A stretch of DNA of 7,030 bases. Source: Lentisphaerota bacterium. Its GTDB lineage: Bacteria; Verrucomicrobiota; Kiritimatiellia; RFP12; UBA1067. The notes under the pieces were generated by a model. That model worked only from the letters and a program-made list of their open reading frames with translations. It was not told where the DNA came from and did no database searches. Below, one piece after another: positions 5,466 to 7,030 of the stretch (its first letter is position 1; the number at the start of each line of letters is the position of its first letter). Location of the stretch: contig JALHET010000097.1 of assembly GCA_022839525.1 (NCBI GenBank), positions 1-7,030 on the forward strand, read 5' to 3'. The position numbers were made by a program, and so were the translations under genes.

Positions 5466-6614
5466 TCAGGGGCGCAGGAAGTGGACGAAGAACGCGACCA
5501 TCTGCCGGACGGACTCCGCATCGGGCGAGTGTTCCGCCCGGTTGGTCATCGCGACACGGTTTTTGTATCCCAACACCGCGTTGACCCGGATGCTGTGGTT
5601 CAGGGCGATCCAGCGTTCCGGAGGGTCTTCCGACCCGCCGGACACCAGGAAGGGCCGGGGCGCCATCAATGCGTGAAGGTCGGTCAGGTTATACCCCTCC
5701 TCCCGAAGCTTCAGGTACAACCCCCTGCCGGGGTTGTCTCCTGTCATGAGCCCGCGTTTCCGCCACGGTTTCGGGTGGTACCCCAAATACCAAGGCTCCC
5801 AATAATTGACTGAAGGGCGGGTTTCTTCAAACACGATTCCCGGATCGGACCAGACGGCGCACGCGAATTTCTCATACAGGCAGGAAGCGAACATGGCCCA
5901 TTTCCCCCCGAACGAGTGCCCCATGATCCCGATCCGGTCCGGATCCACACCGTCAACGTTCGCCAACGCATGCCAGGCGTTGGCAGCGGCGTAGGCCAGC
6001 ATGGACAGGGGCTGAACCCGGGCGTTTTCTATGCTGGGATAGTACAACGAATACTCACCTTTAGCCGAGGCTTCGCGCGTGCCGATAGAGAGGGTGACAA
6101 CCCCCTGCCGCGTCAGATGGAGGGCAAAATCGCGGTATGCCTTTCCTTTGATGCCGACTGCCGTTTCCGGCTCGTAATAGACGGTGATCACGGCCGGTTT
6201 TAGACCCTTACCGTCCGGAACCAGCAAGTAGCCATCCGTTTTTTCGTCGGGCGTCCAGTTAAACCTGACATGGTGTTGGGTGAAGTTTTCCCTGCGGACG
6301 GTTTCAAGGTACTCCAGCTTTTGCCCGGTGAGCAACGGCGGCCACTCCCCCATCCGCCCATGCCAGTTTTTGAGGATCTCCTCCCGCCTCCGGCTCCAAT
6401 CCCTGCGCGTTTTGACCTCATCACCGTTATCAAATTTAAGGGGCGACCTGAACGCGCCATATTTGCCGGCGTATTCAGCCGGAGGCGAAAACGCCTGTGA
6501 GGAAAACGTTGATTGGGGAGTCGTAAAGCACCCGCCTATTTGGATCGCCGCGCAAACGCCCACCGCCCCCACGCCAAGCCCCCGCAACCACCGCCCTATC
6601 CTTTCGTGAACCAT
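5466..6614 (-). CDS. Lipoprotein alpha/beta hydrolase, CE15/acetyl-xylan-esterase-like
   Basis: The 382-residue protein begins at ATG 6614 with AAAGGGG (6623-6629) 8 nt upstream. Residues 1-29 form a signal with a hydrophobic stretch and an IGGC lipobox (Cys29), so a lipid-anchored envelope protein is likely. The alpha/beta-hydrolase fold spans about 95-382: DGYLLVPDG (127-135) and AVITVYYEPE (141-150) are early strands, GIMGHSFGGKWAM (229-241) is the nucleophile elbow with Ser234, LHALMAPRPFLVSGGSED (313-330) holds the acid strand with Asp330, and NRAEHSPD (358-365) holds His362. The lysine four residues after the serine and the LxALxAPRP stretch recall CE15 glucuronoyl esterases, whose elbow reads GCSRxGK; the elbow here is GHSFGGK. 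Removal of ester groups from plant or algal polysaccharide is the likely role; the exact ester is unknown. It follows the HAD gene after 24 bp and ends facing the AraC remnant; no clear terminator is seen at its 3' end. Confidence 0.82.
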   Translation of the reverse strand: MVHERIGRWLRGLGVGAVGVCAAIQIGGCFTTPQSTFSSQAFSPPAEYAGKYGAFRSPLKFDNGDEVKTRRDWSRRREEILKNWHGRMGEWPPLLTGQKLEYLETVRRENFTQHHVRFNWTPDEKTDGYLLVPDGKGLKPAVITVYYEPETAVGIKGKAYRDFALHLTRQGVVTLSIGTREASAKGEYSLYYPSIENARVQPLSMLAYAAANAWHALANVDGVDPDRIGIMGHSFGGKWAMFASCLYEKFACAVWSDPGIVFEETRPSVNYWEPWYLGYHPKPWRKRGLMTGDNPGRGLYLKLREEGYNLTDLHALMAPRPFLVSGGSEDPPERWIALNHSIRVNAVLGYKNRVAMTNRAEHSPDAESVRQMVAFFVHFLRP

Positions 6615-6638
6615 ACGTGATGCCCCTTTCTTTCCCTT

Positions 6639-7030
6639 TTATTTTATTAACGCGACAAACGCCTCCATGCTGTCTACGGCGAGGTCATAGGTCTCGCCGC
6701 GCAATTGGCCGAAGCCGAAGCGGCAGAAACAGCGTTTCACGCCCGCACGGCGGCCCGCCTCCATATCCGTAAAGTTGTCGCCGACCATCCAGTCATCCGC
6801 ATCGAGCGTCACGCCCATCTGCGCGGCCGCCATCAAAAGCGGCGCGGGATCGGGTTTAAGCACAGGGCAATCGCCCCCGCCCACGACCGCGCCGAAAAAC
6901 ACCGAGATGCCGAGACCTTCCAGAATCGGGCGCGTCAGCAATCCGGGTTTGTTGGTCACCACCGCCAAATGCCAACCCGCCGCCCTCAAGGCGCGGAGCG
7001 TTTCCGCAACACCCGGATAGAGGGTCGTCC
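6639..7030 (-). CDS. gph: HAD-superfamily phosphatase, phosphoglycolate phosphatase-like, 5' end off window
   Basis: The frame is open from the right edge to TAA at 6639-6641 and gives 129 residues; the N-terminal part with the catalytic DxDGT motif is outside the window. Gph hydrolyses 2-phosphoglycolate to glycolate in the cytoplasm, salvaging a product of DNA repair or oxygenation. Visible signatures: TLYPGVAETLRAL, the cap-to-core junction; LAVVTNKPG, motif II with its threonine; the GISVFFGAVVGGGDCPVLKPDP stretch from which the KPDP lysine is motif III; and WMVGDNFTDMEAGRRAGV, motif IV with the D-x-x-x-D acidic pair. The order and spacing match Gph, but pyrophosphatase PpaX and related subfamily members share these motifs, so the symbol is provisional. 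The esterase gene follows 24 bp downstream in the same direction, so the two are probably cotranscribed although no functional link is evident. Confidence 0.82.
   Translation of the reverse strand, partial: TTLYPGVAETLRALRAAGWHLAVVTNKPGLLTRPILEGLGISVFFGAVVGGGDCPVLKPDPAPLLMAAAQMGVTLDADDWMVGDNFTDMEAGRRAGVKRCFCRFGFGQLRGETYDLAVDSMEAFVALIK

Overview
The window reads as part of a carbohydrate-utilisation region from a Gram-negative bacterium of moderately high GC content. Supporting signs are strong purine-rich Shine-Dalgarno sites, two probable lipoproteins (one with a Tat-type leader), a GH29 family glycosidase, a CE15-like esterase and a right-handed beta-helix protein. This mix is common in Verrucomicrobiota, Lentisphaerota, Kiritimatiellota and related polysaccharide degraders. 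That placement is inference; no marker gene here fixes the taxon.

All intact genes lie on the minus strand, so in transcription order the window runs right to left. At the right edge is the C-terminal part of a phosphoglycolate phosphatase-like HAD hydrolase (6639-7030). After 24 bp comes a lipoprotein alpha/beta hydrolase resembling CE15 or acetyl-xylan-esterase-like enzymes (5466-6614). Next is the only plus-strand gene trace, a decayed AraC-family regulator (5080-5442) that keeps its N-terminal cupin half, carries frame breaks and has no helix-turn-helix half.

Divergent from this remnant, behind a plausible promoter at 4961-4989, starts a second minus-strand run: an M24 (Xaa-Pro peptidase/creatinase fold) protein whose metal ligands are largely replaced (3674-4846), a cytoplasmic polysaccharide-deacetylase-family protein (2704-3633), two strong intercistronic hairpins (2615-2691), an exported GH29-family glycosidase with an altered sugar-binding motif (1475-2590), an L-rhamnose mutarotase (1124-1444), and the N-terminal 323 residues of a secreted beta-helix protein that leaves the window on the left (1-969).

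Taken together, the envelope enzymes (beta-helix protein, GH29 lipoprotein, esterase lipoprotein) could trim a decorated polysaccharide containing 6-deoxysugars. RhaM would interconvert anomers of the released sugar. The two cytoplasmic proteins (M24 and deacetylase) would act on an unidentified, perhaps N-acylated or amide-containing, compound. The least ordinary points are the metal-ligand-poor M24 protein paired with a CE4-type enzyme, the GH29 motif change beside a rhamnose (not fucose) mutarotase, the ruined local regulator, and the hairpin pair. I found no tRNA, rRNA, CRISPR array, insertion sequence or phage gene.
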